Assembly (NCBI GenBank): GCA_958510875.1
Contig: OY294068.1
Coordinates: 197,370,315-197,434,314, forward strand
Length of the DNA stretch: 64,000 nt
Direction of reading: 5' to 3'
Source of the DNA: Endomychus coccineus
Taxonomy: Eukaryota; Arthropoda; Insecta; Coleoptera; Endomychidae
Within the stretch, counting starts at the first letter, position 1, and each line of letters begins with the position of its first letter. The position numbers and the translations under genes were made by a program. This document shows, one piece after another, positions 35,916-49,100 of the stretch. The notes under the pieces are model-generated. The model worked only from the letters and a program-made list of their open reading frames with translations. It was not told the origin of the DNA and made no database searches.

Positions 35916-38900
35916 ATGTCTAAGATGTTGGAGGCGTTTTGTGCTATTCTAATCTTATTCACAAATGTATATGCAGATGTGTTTTTTTATCAGCCGGAAC
36001 AAATACACATTGCATACGGGCAAACAATCAGAGATATCGTTGTCACATGGTCCACTTTTAACGAAACTAAAGAGTCTTTTGTTGAATACGGTATTGGTGG
36101 GCTCATACTTAAAGCCAAAGGCTCATCGAGAGAGTTTGTTGATGGAGGGAGTGCAAAACATACTCAATATATACATAAAGTTCTGCTGAAAAATTTAACT
36201 CCAGGAAGTAAATATGGTAGGTTTTTGTAATGTATAAGTATTATAGAATTCTTATGTAGTACTGCCACACAAGGCAGTTATTCATTTGCCTTAATCTATT
36301 AGATTGAGTAGTTTATAAATTATATTGAAGTCATGTGTGTTGAAAATAAAGTGAAGGTCAGATTTTATAGATTCTAACATGAAGTTATATCCCTAATTTT
36401 TTATTAGAGGGTAGTTGAATCAAATTGGGTTGGGAAGTTTCCAATATAGCGGCATTGTTGAATTAAATCTTCTTTTATATGAACTAAGAATTAATTATAG
36501 GATCCATTGTAATCTTCTGATATTTTTGGAAATGTTATTGTTTTGATTTCGAAAGTGCAATCAATAGTTTTATTAATCTTTGCAATGTAATGCACAATTT
36601 ACACATGATTTTGAAAGAATAGAAGGGTTTAATTAATTTATTAATATAATGTAATATATCTTACAACATAAAGCAAAATATCTACATAAAAAAGACACTT
36701 ACAACTCACACCTGGATTAAATAAATATAATACATTAAAAAGAAACTTAAATGACAATATTTGATTTAAGAATTACTAAGTTTTCGTTGAATGTGATGTA
36801 GAGAATTTATATATTCAAATTTCATTATGTACTCGAACTTTTGAACTAATCTAACAATCTAAGTAAAAACTAATGTCACTTCTTTAAAGTCTTACATAAG
36901 TTAGGCTTGATCATTTGATTATCTCATTGTATTTTATTCTCATACGAAAACCAAATGAATGGAATCGAATGGAATTCTAATATGAAATGGTGTTTTAGAG
37001 TACCATTGCGGAAGTAATCAGGGATGGTCGAATATGTTTTGGTTTAACACACCTCCTGCCGATAAAAATTGGCAACCCCACTTAGCGATTTTCGGTGATA
37101 TGGGAAACGAAAATGCGCAGTCGTTGACGAGATTGCAAGAAGAAACGCAGAGGGGAATGTACGATGCCATCTTGCACGTTGGTGATTTCGCTTACGACAT
37201 GAACTCTGTAAGTAGCTATGATGTTCGTCTTTTTAAATATCGACCCGCTAAGATCGAATAATTACATCGTAGGAAAATGCCGAAATTGGAGATGAGTTCA
37301 TGAGACAAATCGAACCTATTGCTGCTTACCTACCTTACATGACCTGTCCAGGAAATCATGAAGAAGCTTAGTAAGTAGGAGAAGCAATCAATATTTTATA
37401 CTGCGGTAACAGATATCAAACTTGCTCGTATCGATTAAAAATCGTTGACAATCTTGAATAGTTTTAGTTAGAATTGTTCAAGCACGTGACATCCTCAGTA
37501 TGAGTTATTAACTGTGACTACAACTAATGTAAAAATGTATTATATTTGTGAATGAATACTTGAGCAGGTAGTTTTGTTGACCTTGAGTACAGAAGACCTT
37601 TAAATGAGTTACACCATGTTGCCAGATGTACAATTATTCCCATTATATTCACAGTTGCCACATTCTCAAGTTTATGGAAACTATATCAAATAGATATTGC
37701 CCACAAGCCGGGTTTATTTTATAGTGATTGATAACGTTTATTAGGGAATATGGTATACACATAATATATTTTTGAAAAAATAAATATAATCGTGAATTTT
37801 TGTGCTATTAAATCATGAAGAAAAACAAGGGTTATGTCAGGTTCAATGCTCTGTCCGCCGTCTGCGTTAGGTTTATACTTTAGGATAGACCCTAGTTAGG
37901 TTGTGTTTTTTAAAATTCTATAGATAAGAAATAATCACCCTGAATCCGCCGGATTATATCTATTTGTTTGAATGGGTTTTCTGTATATGTTATTACCATC
38001 TTTTATAATGTTAATATCAAGAAAAGGAAGCTGCTTATCTGTTTCTATTGTGAAAGTGAATTACATTGGCTATTAAGCGTGTTCAAAAAGCCATGTAAAT
38101 TAAAATCACGAAAATCTCGTCAAAATGTGTATTCTAAACCATTCTCGCGATTACAAAAAACGATTTTGAACATGCTTAATAGCAAAAGTAACAAAAAAAA
38201 ATGCTCACCTACCAGAACGTACGCTAAAAAAATACAATTGAGTTCTTTTTTTGCAAGAAAAAGGTATACATTACGTTAAACATCATCAACTTCCGGTGCC
38301 AATTGGCCAATTTCCGGGCGATTATGAATTATTTCGTTATCTTTGAATTTGGTAGATTGATAGCTGAAAAAACCAATTGAGTTTATTTTTTGCAAGAAAA
38401 TGGTCTAAATAATGGTGAATTCCATCAACTTCCCGTTCCAGCCAACTTCCGGTCGATTATGAATGACCTTGTCATCTTTGGATTCGGTATAATGATTGCT
38501 AGCCCAAAAAAATCAATTGTGTTCATTTTTTGCAACAAAAAGGTATACATTATGATAAATCATCAACTTCCGGTGCCAATTGGCCAATTTCCGGGCGATT
38601 ATGAATGATCTCGTTATCTTTGAATTTGGTATAGAGATTGTTAGCTCGAAAAAACCAATTGGATCCATTTTTTGCAAGAAAAAGGTCTAAATTTTGGTAA
38701 TTTCCATCAATTTCGGGTTCTAATTGGCCAGCTTCCGGGCGATCATGAATGATCCTGTCATCTTTGGACTCGGTATAGTGATTGCTAGCTCAAAAAAACC
38801 AATTGAGTCCATTTTTTGCAAGAAAAAGGTATACATTATGTTAAATATCATCAACTTCCGGTGTCAATTGGCCAATTTCCAGGCGATTATGAATGATCTC

Positions 38901-40543
38901 GTTATCTTTGAATGTGGTATTGATAGCTCAAAAAAACCAATTGAGTTTATTTTTTGCAAGAAAATGGTCTAAATTATGGTGAATTCCATGAACTTCCGGG
39001 CGATTATGAATGACCTTGTCATCTTTGTATTCGGTATAGTGATTGCTAGCTCAAAAAAAACAATCAACTTCGGGTGCCAATTGGCCAATTTACAGGTGAT
39101 GATGAATAATTATGTTATTTTTGACGTCGGAATCGTAATTAGAGACCCCAAAAACCCCCCGAGTCGGCATTTCTGTCTCAAAATAACAATTTTTTTGGGA
39201 TCTGGAAAATTTGTTAATTTAAATTGTTTATAAACGGTCAATTTGTTAATAAAACAATTGTTGTGCCAATTTTCCATGGTGAGACTGGGTCACCAATGAT
39301 TCTTAGGACATCAAAAACATTTTGCAACAAGTTTCGGACGAAGATCAACTGTACAAAGAAATTCCGAAATAAAATCTTTAAATTACTGTACTATTTGGGA
39401 TAAATGAGAACCTAGGCTAAGGATATGGACTTGTACAAATGCGATTGACGTTCGATTTGTTTCTATTTCTATTTCAGCAACTTTAGCAACTACAGAGAAC
39501 GCTTCACCATGCCAGGCGGAGTGAATTCGTTTATGTACAGTATCGATATCGGCCCTCTACACGTCATATCCATATCGACGGAAGTCTATTATTTCTTGAA
39601 CTACGGCATAAAACCGTTAGTTTTCCAATACGAATGGTTGGAAAACGACCTGATCAAGGCGAATCTACCGGAGAACAGGGAAAAACATCCGTGGATAGTG
39701 GTGATGGGACACAGGCCCATGTATTGCAGTAACACGGACGGCGACGATTGCACCAATCACGAAACGATGACGAGGGTGGGCCTGCCCTTTTTCCATATTT
39801 TCGGGCTGGAGGAGTTACTGTACAACTACGGCGTCGATCTGGAGATCTGGGCTCACGAACATTCCTACGAGAGATTGTGGCCCATTTACAATTATACGGT
39901 TAGTAACATTTACTTTAAAAGCGAGTTTCAAAAAAAATTTGCATGATATATCGTGGATCGCCGCGCAAGCCAGAGAGCCGGCTATAAGCTCACCTTTTTT
40001 TCTATATCCAACTAGACATACGTAAAAATTTGAAATTTCGAACCCTGTGTAGGATTTTTTTGTGAATGTTTTGCCCACCCTGTTTGGTTTTCTTGGGAGT
40101 TGAGTTGAGACTCCGATATATAATTGATAGTTTGTTATGCATTCTAATTTTGATAATTGAGGAAAGTTCAATGATGACACTCACCCCTGGACTTATTTGC
40201 AATATTTTACTAGATGTACAACGGGAGTTACGAGGCCCCGTACGTGAATCCGAAGGCCCCGGTTCACATTGTAACGGGATCGGCCGGATGCAAAGAAAAC
40301 ACGGACAACTTCGTCAAGAATAGGCCCGAATGGTCGGCGTTCGCCAGCAGCGACTACGGTTATACCAGACTCAAAGCTTACAACAGTACGCATCTCTATA
40401 TCGAACAGGTTTCTGACGACAAGAATGGGGCCGTTATCGACTCGTTCTGGTTGGTGAAACACACCCACGGGCAGTATCCCCACTCGAAAATGGACTGGGC
40501 CAAATTGGACACCTTCAGGCTAAGTCATTTGTCGTCTGGTTGA
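35916..40543 (+). CDS. ACP7: purple acid phosphatase, ACP7 type (secreted metallophosphatase)
   Basis: Exons: 35916-36216, 36999-37207, 37273-37370, 39478-39898, 40214-40543; 452 aa. Residues 1-20 form a signal peptide ending VYA. An N-terminal fibronectin-like domain precedes the metallophosphatase core. All five metal-binding blocks are present: GDMG (D134), GDFAYD (D163, Y166), GNHE (N198, H199), GHRP (H281) and AHEHSYER (H329, H331). Y166 would give the charge-transfer colour of the family. Such enzymes hydrolyse phosphate monoesters at acid pH with an Fe-metal centre, in the secretory pathway, lysosome or outside the cell. N-glycosylation sequons occur (for example NYT before exon 5, NGS in exon 5). 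AATAAA lies at 40564-40569, 21 nt after the stop. A second version of exon 5 lies at 43144-43473. Confidence 0.93.
36217..36998 (+). other. ACP7 intron 1, no feature seen
   Basis: AT-rich intron sequence with no recognised repeat or coding content. Confidence 0.6.
38275..39190. repeat. ~140 bp tandem array (dimeric) in ACP7 intron 3
   Basis: Units begin near 38286, 38427, 38564, 38705, 38847, 38988 (short) and 39063, and alternate between two types: one with GGTATACATTATG before CATCAACTTCCGG, the other with GGTCTAAATTATGG before CCATCAACTTC. The higher-order unit is thus a dimer of about 280 bp. The last unit ends GACGTCGGAATCGTAATTAG, close to GACGTCGGAATCGTATTCAG at 4772 in the inverted satellite, which links the two repeats. 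Confidence 0.9.
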
Positions 40544-42911
40544 CCAGCGGTCGTTGGCGGAAAAATAAATTAATTCTATAATTATAATAATCCGTAGGGA
40601 ATTATATTATCAAGGCTATAATTTTGGGAAAATATAAACACTTGACCGTCTGAAACGAAAAAATGGAAATTTCTTTTATCTCTAGAATACACGTTTTTAG
40701 ATATATATTGTTGAAATAGCACGGGTAACTTCTATAACCAATTTATTATCTAAAATCGTTATAAACATAAACTAGCAATATTCTCTAGCAATAAAATTTA
40801 AACGTGCAAAAATCAGAATCAAATAATTGAGAATTAACGTCCTCCGATTGCGACGTGAAATAAAATTATTTTACCACTAAATTTGTGACGAATTTTCTAT
40901 TTACATTTTCTCAAATATATCGAATATATTATACCAATTAATAACCATAGCAATATTCATAAGTAGGCAGCATATGGTTGGAGCTTTATTGGGATTTACA
41001 GAGTATCTGTTACATATCCAGAGATCAGTCAAAACAAAACACCAAATTATAATTAATAAAATAAAATACTGTTATTAGTAATGGAATATCAACTATTTTT
41101 TTGCATTTTATTTAAATGCTTACACTAAGAATGTTGTACTGTGAAATATAATTTTTTCTTACGTTTTAATAATGATTTTTATTTGGAAGAAATTGATTTT
41201 TATGCAAAATTTTCCATAATATTCATTTTTTCAGTATCATAGACAACAGGCATTTTTTGTCTTTATTTTATAACATAATTCATACATTCTCGCAGAAAAT
41301 AAGTGTCCTAATTTAAAAAGAAGGAAATTCATGTTTTATCAAAGAATTATTTTAAAATTGAATGAATATGTGTCTGAAGATTGCATAAATATTAAAGGTA
41401 AATTAAATATATAATAAGATAGGAAATTAGAGTTGTTGTATATTTTTTCTGCGAAATATTTCAAATATTATTTGATGTTTAATTAATTTTGTTTTGTTCA
41501 TTTTAGAAATTCTTATTTTGTTTGTAGGATGATGTAAATATTTCAGTTAAAAATTATATTTTTCGACCTACATGGGGTACAAGGTTAAAAACTTGTTAAA
41601 AAAAATTACTTGATCTTCAAAATCGTTCTAATGCCAAAATTTACGATACACACATATCTTTAAATACTAATAAATATTTTGACTGATTTTTGATGAGCGA
41701 TGTTATTTAAACCTAACGAAAAAAATCTCATACTCTAAACTAAAAGAATTAGGCAAATTCAAAGCTCAATAGTGCTCAAAATGCAGTTGATACGTTACCT
41801 GATTGTTGCGATCTATTTTGTGATATGTAATTTTATTATTTATCTAATCTTACTATATTGTTTTGTAAAAATGAGGGCGTGGATTGAATTGACAATTTAT
41901 AAATATTATATATTACTTTTCTATACCTATAAAATAGAGAAATCACCAAAGATGACCATTTGTTTTATTTCTTTCCTGCTTTAATCTTCTTCAACTTCTC
42001 CATTGATGAAAATTCGCGAAAGAAAAGAACATAAATATTTCAACTGTTTAGGATGTTTAGTAAACCCAGGAATCGAATTATCTTCGAGAACTATATGCAT
42101 CGTTACAAGCTCTGTCGCAACTCGAAGCCATTAAAAGGAAATTATCTGATCGATTTTTCGTCAGAAATGCAACAATATGTGGTGCCTTGAATAAGGACGA
42201 TTTCCTAAAACGAGAAGAATTACCCACTATCTCAGACGTGAATATTATTAAACGTTGCATATCTTGGGCATCGTAGGTGATACATGTCTGCCCCAAATAT
42301 TTATCGAATTTTGAAAAGAATAATTCGTCAAGCGCATGCGAGTTAGTCAGTAAATCAGTATGAAAGTGTTGAAATTCACTGTGTGTATCACATACGATTC
42401 ATGAAGTGCAGCAATCATAATAAAACGAAATGACAAGTGAAGGTGATGAAAAATGAAACACTTACTACTGAATAGGACCGCTAGTAAAAAAAATTGAATT
42501 TGTAATTATATGTAAAGAAGACATTACACAATTAACATCTCACGTTAAATTGTTCAATGTTCAATATTGAAACTAGGGTTCAGATATTGGACACATTCTG
42601 TGGGAACCTACTTGAATTCTTCAATTGCTTTATTATATTACCAGTTACTAATATTTTGTTGGATCCATAACACACATCCTTATGAGCTGCCTATTTTTCC
42701 ATGGTAAAAATTCAAGTTCACGAGTTGTACATACTTATTTCAGCTTCGTCAAGTCGATAAGTTATATAAGTGGAATTCCAGGCGGTATTAAAGTATTGAA
42801 ACACTATGATGTGTGTATCACATAAGATCTATAATGTGTGTGAGATAACTTTATATTGTATGTGTATCATATGTGATGCACATATCCTTGCAATTATGTT
42901 CAAATACATCC
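40214..42911 (+). repeat. tandem segmental duplication, copy 1 (ACP7 last exon plus downstream)
   Basis: Covers ACP7 exon 5, its 3' UTR and about 2.4 kb downstream. Matches 43144-45763 in order with small indels, for example TAGCACGGGTA, GTAGGCAGCATATGGT, CGACCTACATGGGGTACAAGG and ATCACATACGATTCAT. It ends near ...TTCAAATACATC in both copies. Confidence 0.92.
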
Positions 42912-43143
42912 AGAAAGAATAAATTCCAAAGATTTTTGCAAAGAACGGTTTATTTATATTTAATGAAACTGTACTTAATTTTAATATTTATTATTAATTA
43001 TACTAAGGATTCGGAGCTGTTCAATTTACCTGAAGTGATTATCTAAGGACCATTGATTGATATTTTAGCAAAATTACCGGTTATTCACAAATCACTACAA
43101 AGGTATATTAAACAAATAACCTCATTTTGTTTTATTTTATTAG

Positions 43144-43473
43144 ATGTTCAATGGTAGTTACGAAGCCCCATACATGAATCCTAAGGCCCCGATCCACATT
43201 GTAACGGGATCGGCCGGATGCAAGGAAGGCAGAGCGTCATTCAGCACAAATAGGCCCAAATGGTCGGCGTTCGCCAGCAGCGACTACGGTTATACCAGAC
43301 TCAAGGCTTACAACAGTACGCATCTCTATATCGAACAGGTTTCGGACGACAAGAATGGGGCCGTTATCGACTCGTTCTGGCTGGTGAAACACACCCACGG
43401 GCAGTATCCCCACTCGAAAATGGACTGGGCCAAATTGGACACCTTCAGACTGAGTCATTCGTCGTCTGGTTGA
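43144..43473 (+). CDS. ACP7: ACP7 alternative last exon (duplicated exon 5)
   Basis: A 330 nt exon preceded by TTTTATTTTATTAG, in the same phase as exon 5, ending in TGA and followed by AATAAA at 43493-43498. Spliced from exon 4 it would give another 452-residue enzyme. Its last ~70 residues nearly equal exon 5, but the first ~45 differ, most clearly GRASFSTNRPK here against NTDNFVKNRPE in exon 5. With no upstream exons of its own it is either a mutually exclusive last exon or the remnant of a partial gene duplication. Confidence 0.75.
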   Translation: MFNGSYEAPYMNPKAPIHIVTGSAGCKEGRASFSTNRPKWSAFASSDYGYTRLKAYNSTHLYIEQVSDDKNGAVIDSFWLVKHTHGQYPHSKMDWAKLDTFRLSHSSSG

Positions 43474-45763
43474 CCCAAAGTCGTTGCCGGAAAATAAATT
43501 AATTCTACAAGTAAATATTCGTAGGGAATTATATTATCAATGCTATAATTTTGGGAAAATATAAATACTTGGCCGTCTGAAACGAAAAAATGGAAATTTC
43601 TTATATCTCTAGAATACACGTTTTTAGATAGATATTGTTGAAATAGCACGGGTACCTTCTATAACCAATTCATTATCTAAAATCGTTATAAACATAAACT
43701 AGCAATATTCTCTAGCAATAAAATTTAAACGTGCAAAAATCAAAATCAAATTAATTGAGAATTAATGTCTACCGATTGCGACGTGGAATAAAATTATTTT
43801 ATCGCTAAACTTGATGATGAATTTTCTGTTTACATTTTCTCAAATATATCGAATATATTATACCAATTAATAACCATAGCAATATTCATAAGTAGGCAGC
43901 ATATGGTGGGAGCTTTATTGTGATTTACAGAGTATCTGTTACATATCCAGAGATCAGCCAAACAAAAAATCAAATTATAATTAATAAAATACAATACTTT
44001 TATTAGCAATGGAATATCAACAATTTTTTTGCGTTTTATTTAAATGGTTACACTAAGAATGTTGTACTGTGAAATACAATTTAGTTTTTTACGTTGTAAT
44101 GATGATTTTTATTTAGAAAAAATTTAATTTTTATGCAAAATTTATACATATTAATTTTTTCAGTATCATAGACAACAGGCATTTTTTGTCTTTATTTTAT
44201 AACATAATTCATACATTCTCGAAGAAAATATGTGTCTTAATTTAAAAAGAAGGAAATCGATTTTTTATCAAAGAATTATTTTAAAATTGAATGAATATGT
44301 GTCTGAAGATTGCATAAATATTAAATATCATATAATAAAATAGGAAATTTGAGTTCTTGTATATTTGTTCAGCGAAATATTTCAGATTATTTGGTGATAT
44401 TTAATTAATTTTGTTTTGTTCATTTTAGAAATTCTTATTTTGTTTGTAGGAGGATGTAAATATTTCAGTTAAAAATTATATTTTTCGACCTACATGGGGT
44501 ACAAGGTTAAATAAAAGCTTGTTAAAAAAAATAACTTGATCTTCAAAATCGTTCAATTCCAAAATTTACGACACAAATATCTTTAAATACTAATAAATAA
44601 TTTGACTGATTCTTGGAGAGTGATGTTATTTAAACCTAACGAAAAAAAACTCCTACTTTCGACAATAGGAATTAAACAAATTCAAAGCTGATAGTGCTCA
44701 AAATGTAGTTGATACGTTACCTGATTGTTGCGATCTATTTTGTGATATGTAATTTTATTATTTATCTAATCTTACTATATTGTTTTGTAAAAATGAGGAC
44801 GTGGATTGGATTGACAATTTATAAATATTATATATTACTTTTCTATACCTATAATATAAAGAAATCACCAAAGATGACCATTTGTTTCATTTCTTTCCTT
44901 CTTTAATCTTCTTCAACTTCTCCATTGATGAAAAATCGCGAAAGAAAAGAACGTAAATATTTCAAGTTTTGGATGTTTAGTAACCCCAGGAATCGAATCA
45001 TTTTCGAGAACTGTATGCATCTTTACAAGCTATGTCTAAAGTCTAAGCCATTAAAAGGAAATTATCTGATGGATTTTTCGTAAGGAATGCAACAAAATAT
45101 GTGGTGACCTGAATACGGACGATTTAGTTAAACGAGAAGGAGTACCTAACATCTCAAACGTGATCACGAATATTATTAAGCCTTGCATATCCTGTGCATC
45201 ATAGGTGATACATAATGTCTGCTCCAAATGTTTATCGAGTTCCGAAAAAAGAATAATTCGTCAAGCGCATGGGTTAGTCAGTGAATCAGTGTGAAAGGGT
45301 TGAAATTCACTGTGTGTATCACATACGATTCATAAAGTGCAGCAATCTTAATAAAACGAAATGACAAGTGAAGGTGATGAAAACTTAAATACGTACTGCT
45401 GAACAGAACCGTTAGTTAGAAAAAGAAGTGAATTTGTAATTATACGCAGACATTACACAATTTAACGTCTCCCGTTAAACTGTTCAATATTGAAACTAGG
45501 GTTCAGACATTGGGCACATTCTGTGGGAACCTACTTAAATTCTTCAATTGTTTTATGATCTTACTAGTCGCTAATATTTTTGTTGAATCCATAACATATC
45601 TTTTATATGATGGTAAAAGTTTCAGTTCATGAGTTGTACATTATTTCAGCTTCGTCAAGTCGATAATGTAAATGCAATTCCAGGCTGCATTGAAGGATTG
45701 AAATACAATGTTGTATGTATCATATGTGATACACATAGCCTTGCAATTTTGTTCAAATACATC
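43144..45763 (+). repeat. tandem segmental duplication, copy 2
   Basis: Second copy of the block described at 40214-42911. A hydrophobic ~65-residue frame occurs in both copies (41781-41984 and 44709-44906), but the first ATG of copy 2 is followed directly by TAG, so it is probably not a gene. Confidence 0.92.
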
Positions 45764-46110
45764 GCGATGATATATACTGCGATGACCTTGCCGCTTGGAG
45801 TCGTCAAACCGACTGCACTATCATCACCGTTGCGGCAACAACATTGAATTCGGTATACAACTGTTAATGCGCTCGCAACTTGTCTAATCCTTGTATCCGC
45901 TGACGCGTTATTAAAGTAACAGGCAGTAGAACATACACTTTGAGTCTGTATTTTATCAATAGGAAGTAATTAATGAAAATTCAGGAACACTTACAAAAAT
46001 AATTGCTCGCATTGCACACTTCCTGTAAAAAAACGTCAAGCAACGATATTCAAAATTTATTTACAACAGTCGTTACAAATTACTGTATCATATCAAAATA
46101 AAATCATAAA

Positions 46111-49100
46111 TCATTTGTTAAAATCCTTTAAATGTTGATGTGAAAGTGCACATAATGTTTTTAATTTATTTATTGTCGCCGGTTGGCAGGCCTTTGTCAG
46201 ATTGTGACTAAGATCGAACGGATCTTGTATGCAAAACTCCGACAGAGCTCTGAAATGTTCCGGATCTTCTTCATTATTTATCTTGTCTACGTAACTCTTC
46301 ATCTCTACCGGTAATAAACCACCACTCAAATCGTCGTAAAATTGATGTTTACGTATAGTTTCTCCCAATAATGGACACACCACCTATAGAAATAATAGCA
46401 TTATGCTACAAGTCAACGAGGGAGGAATAATTACACTCGTACTAGTAGTCCAGTCAATGGCAGCTTTGATTCGTAAATTCTCTCTTAAATCACCGATTTT
46501 GATCTAAAATTGCTCATTCGATTCGTAATCACCTATAGTCAAAGGCCGACCACATCCCAAATGGGGGAAAATATTTATACGGCTAATAAACAATAAATAA
46601 CAATAAATAAACGACGATTCTAGCACAATATTTAAAAAAAAATGGCTAATTTGGACTGATTTTGGATGGTAATGTTAATATTCATTCAATTGAACGGCAG
46701 AAACAATATTTATAACAATTTGTTAGTCGATTTCGGATAATTTAGACTTGATAAGCACGAATCCTTGGTCAATATGTTCGTCAATTGTTTATAAAACATT
46801 ATATTGTTAATTAACAAATTAACAAATAAAAAAAAGTTGACACGAGGTTGTGTTTAAAGTTAATTTCGGATAATTTAGACTTGACGAGAAAGTCTCTATA
46901 TGTTCGTCAGTAGTTTATAAAACATCAGATTGTTAACTAACAATTTTTTAATTAACAAGTTAACATACAAACAAAATTGGCGCCAAATTTGAATCATAAT
47001 TGTTTATTGATCGACCTCTTTCCTCCCCTTTTGACTACGGACCTGATTGTTTTCTCGCCGAACAATTGACGGTCATATAGCCCAAAGATTCTTGCTCATC
47101 AAGGCTAAATTATCTGAAATTGACTTTAAACTCAACCTCGCGTCAACCTTTTTTGTTTGTTAATTTGTTAATTAACAATATGTTTTATAAACAATTGACG
47201 AACATATTGACCAAAGATTCTTGCTCATAAAGACTAAATTATCCGAAATCGACTGTAAACTCAAAGTTCGCGCCAATTTTTTTCAATAAATATTGATTCT
47301 GCCGTCCAATTGAATGAATATACAGGGTGTCCCAATATTGCTGGGACACAGAGCTACCACGTATTCTAGAGGTCAAAATAAGTCGATTGAGCCCAATTTA
47401 CCTGTATACCAAAATGTACCGTTTGTCCGTGAGAAGAGTTCAAAGTTTACTAAAAAAAATACATTTTTGTATGTTGTTCCGAAGTGCTTTATACAAATTT
47501 AATGAAATTTGGTAAATGTGTATTCTAGATGATTAGCTTACTTTTAGTAATCAAAAAAACCCAAAGAAAATTGTAGAGGGGTTGGAACCACCCTCACCCC
47601 TTGGCATTTTTTCCCCCATTTTTGTAGGGGTGGGAATACGGTTTTAAGACTTTTTTATCTGGAAGGCCTACTCATTATCTTCATTTTCTTACTCTTGTAA
47701 AAACTCCGTATTTTGCGTAGTTTTCAAGAAAAAAAATGTTTTCGCAAACACTGATAACCGATTTTCGGGTATAGGTTTAATAAAATTATTAGACACAAAT
47801 TACACAATACATTTACACAAGACAAACAATAATTTTTATAACAAGTGTTCAATGTGACCTCCACCTTCATTAATACAGAGGTCAATTCGACGTAAAAAAT
47901 TGAAATGCACTCTTCTTAAAACATCGTCATTTTCTCGTAGCGCATTTACAGCATTTTGAATTCTATTCCACAGTTGTTCGATGTTATTTATTTGAACCTC
48001 GTACACTTGTCTTTTTAATTCTCCCCAGATGAAGGGTTTAAATCTGGAGACCGCGGAGGCCATTGAATGGGTGCTTCTTGTCCCCTACCTATCCACCTGC
48101 CACCAAATTGTTCACCAAGATATTCTCTTACCGCACGTGCAAAATGAGGTGGTGCACCATCATGCATGAAGAACGTATTTCTACGCAAGTTAAGAGGCAA
48201 GTCTTCTAATAATTCTGGCAAATTTTGTTGAAGGAAACGGAGGTAACTATCGCCATTCAGACGATCAGGTAATCGTAACGGTCCGACTATAAATTCGCCA
48301 ATAATTCCGACCCAGACATTAATTTTAAATTCACGTTGATAATGTCTACTTTTAATGGCATGTGGATTTTCATCTGCATAAACATGATCGTTGTGTAGGT
48401 TTGTCATACCGCGACGTGTAAAACAAGACTCATCAGTAAACAAGATCTTAGTATGGAATCCGTTGTCGACTACTCTGCGCTCCCGAATAGTTTGTAAAAA
48501 ACTTAAACGTAATTCGTAGTCAGGTGGCAACAATTCTTGCACTGGCTGGATGTGAAATGGCCGAATTAATTGATCTCTAATGATTCGACTTACAGTGCTT
48601 TTTGGAATTCCAGCTTCTCGTTGCAATCTTCTAGTACTGGTATTAGGATTGTTATCAATCATTTGAAGAACAGCTTCTTCCGCAATAGGTGTTCGAGCTT
48701 GTCGAGGTCTTCCAGCGTTAACTCTTACTGGGGTCAACCTCCCCGTTTCTCGAAGACGTCTTTCGATTCGGGCAAAAGTTTTATGGTTTGGAATTCTCCG
48801 GTTTGGATACCTCTCTTGATACACGCGAACACTTTCGCGGCAGTTACCTTGACAATATCCAAGAACTAATAACATGTCGGTCTGTTCATTAAAAGGAAAA
48901 TTCATAATTGTGGGACGTCAAAGGAACAGCAACAACAGCAATAACAATTAAACAAAAACAGTGATGACAATAAGAAATAATAAAAAAACAAGCAAAAGAG
49001 AACAAATAACTGACACATTTACTGTTAACAATAAACTATGTTTCCTGTCAAAATCATAACATTTGGTTTTGTCTTTGTGTCCGCGGCCAACTAAATTTTG

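Noticed and set aside
38390..39233. Open frames of 72-85 codons in the intronic array
   Set aside because: Repeat-driven, broken between units, and inside ACP7 intron 3.
41772..41984. Small hydrophobic membrane protein conserved in the duplicated block
   Set aside because: The second copy has ATG followed by TAG, the similarity is explained by the DNA duplication, and the composition is what AT-rich DNA gives.
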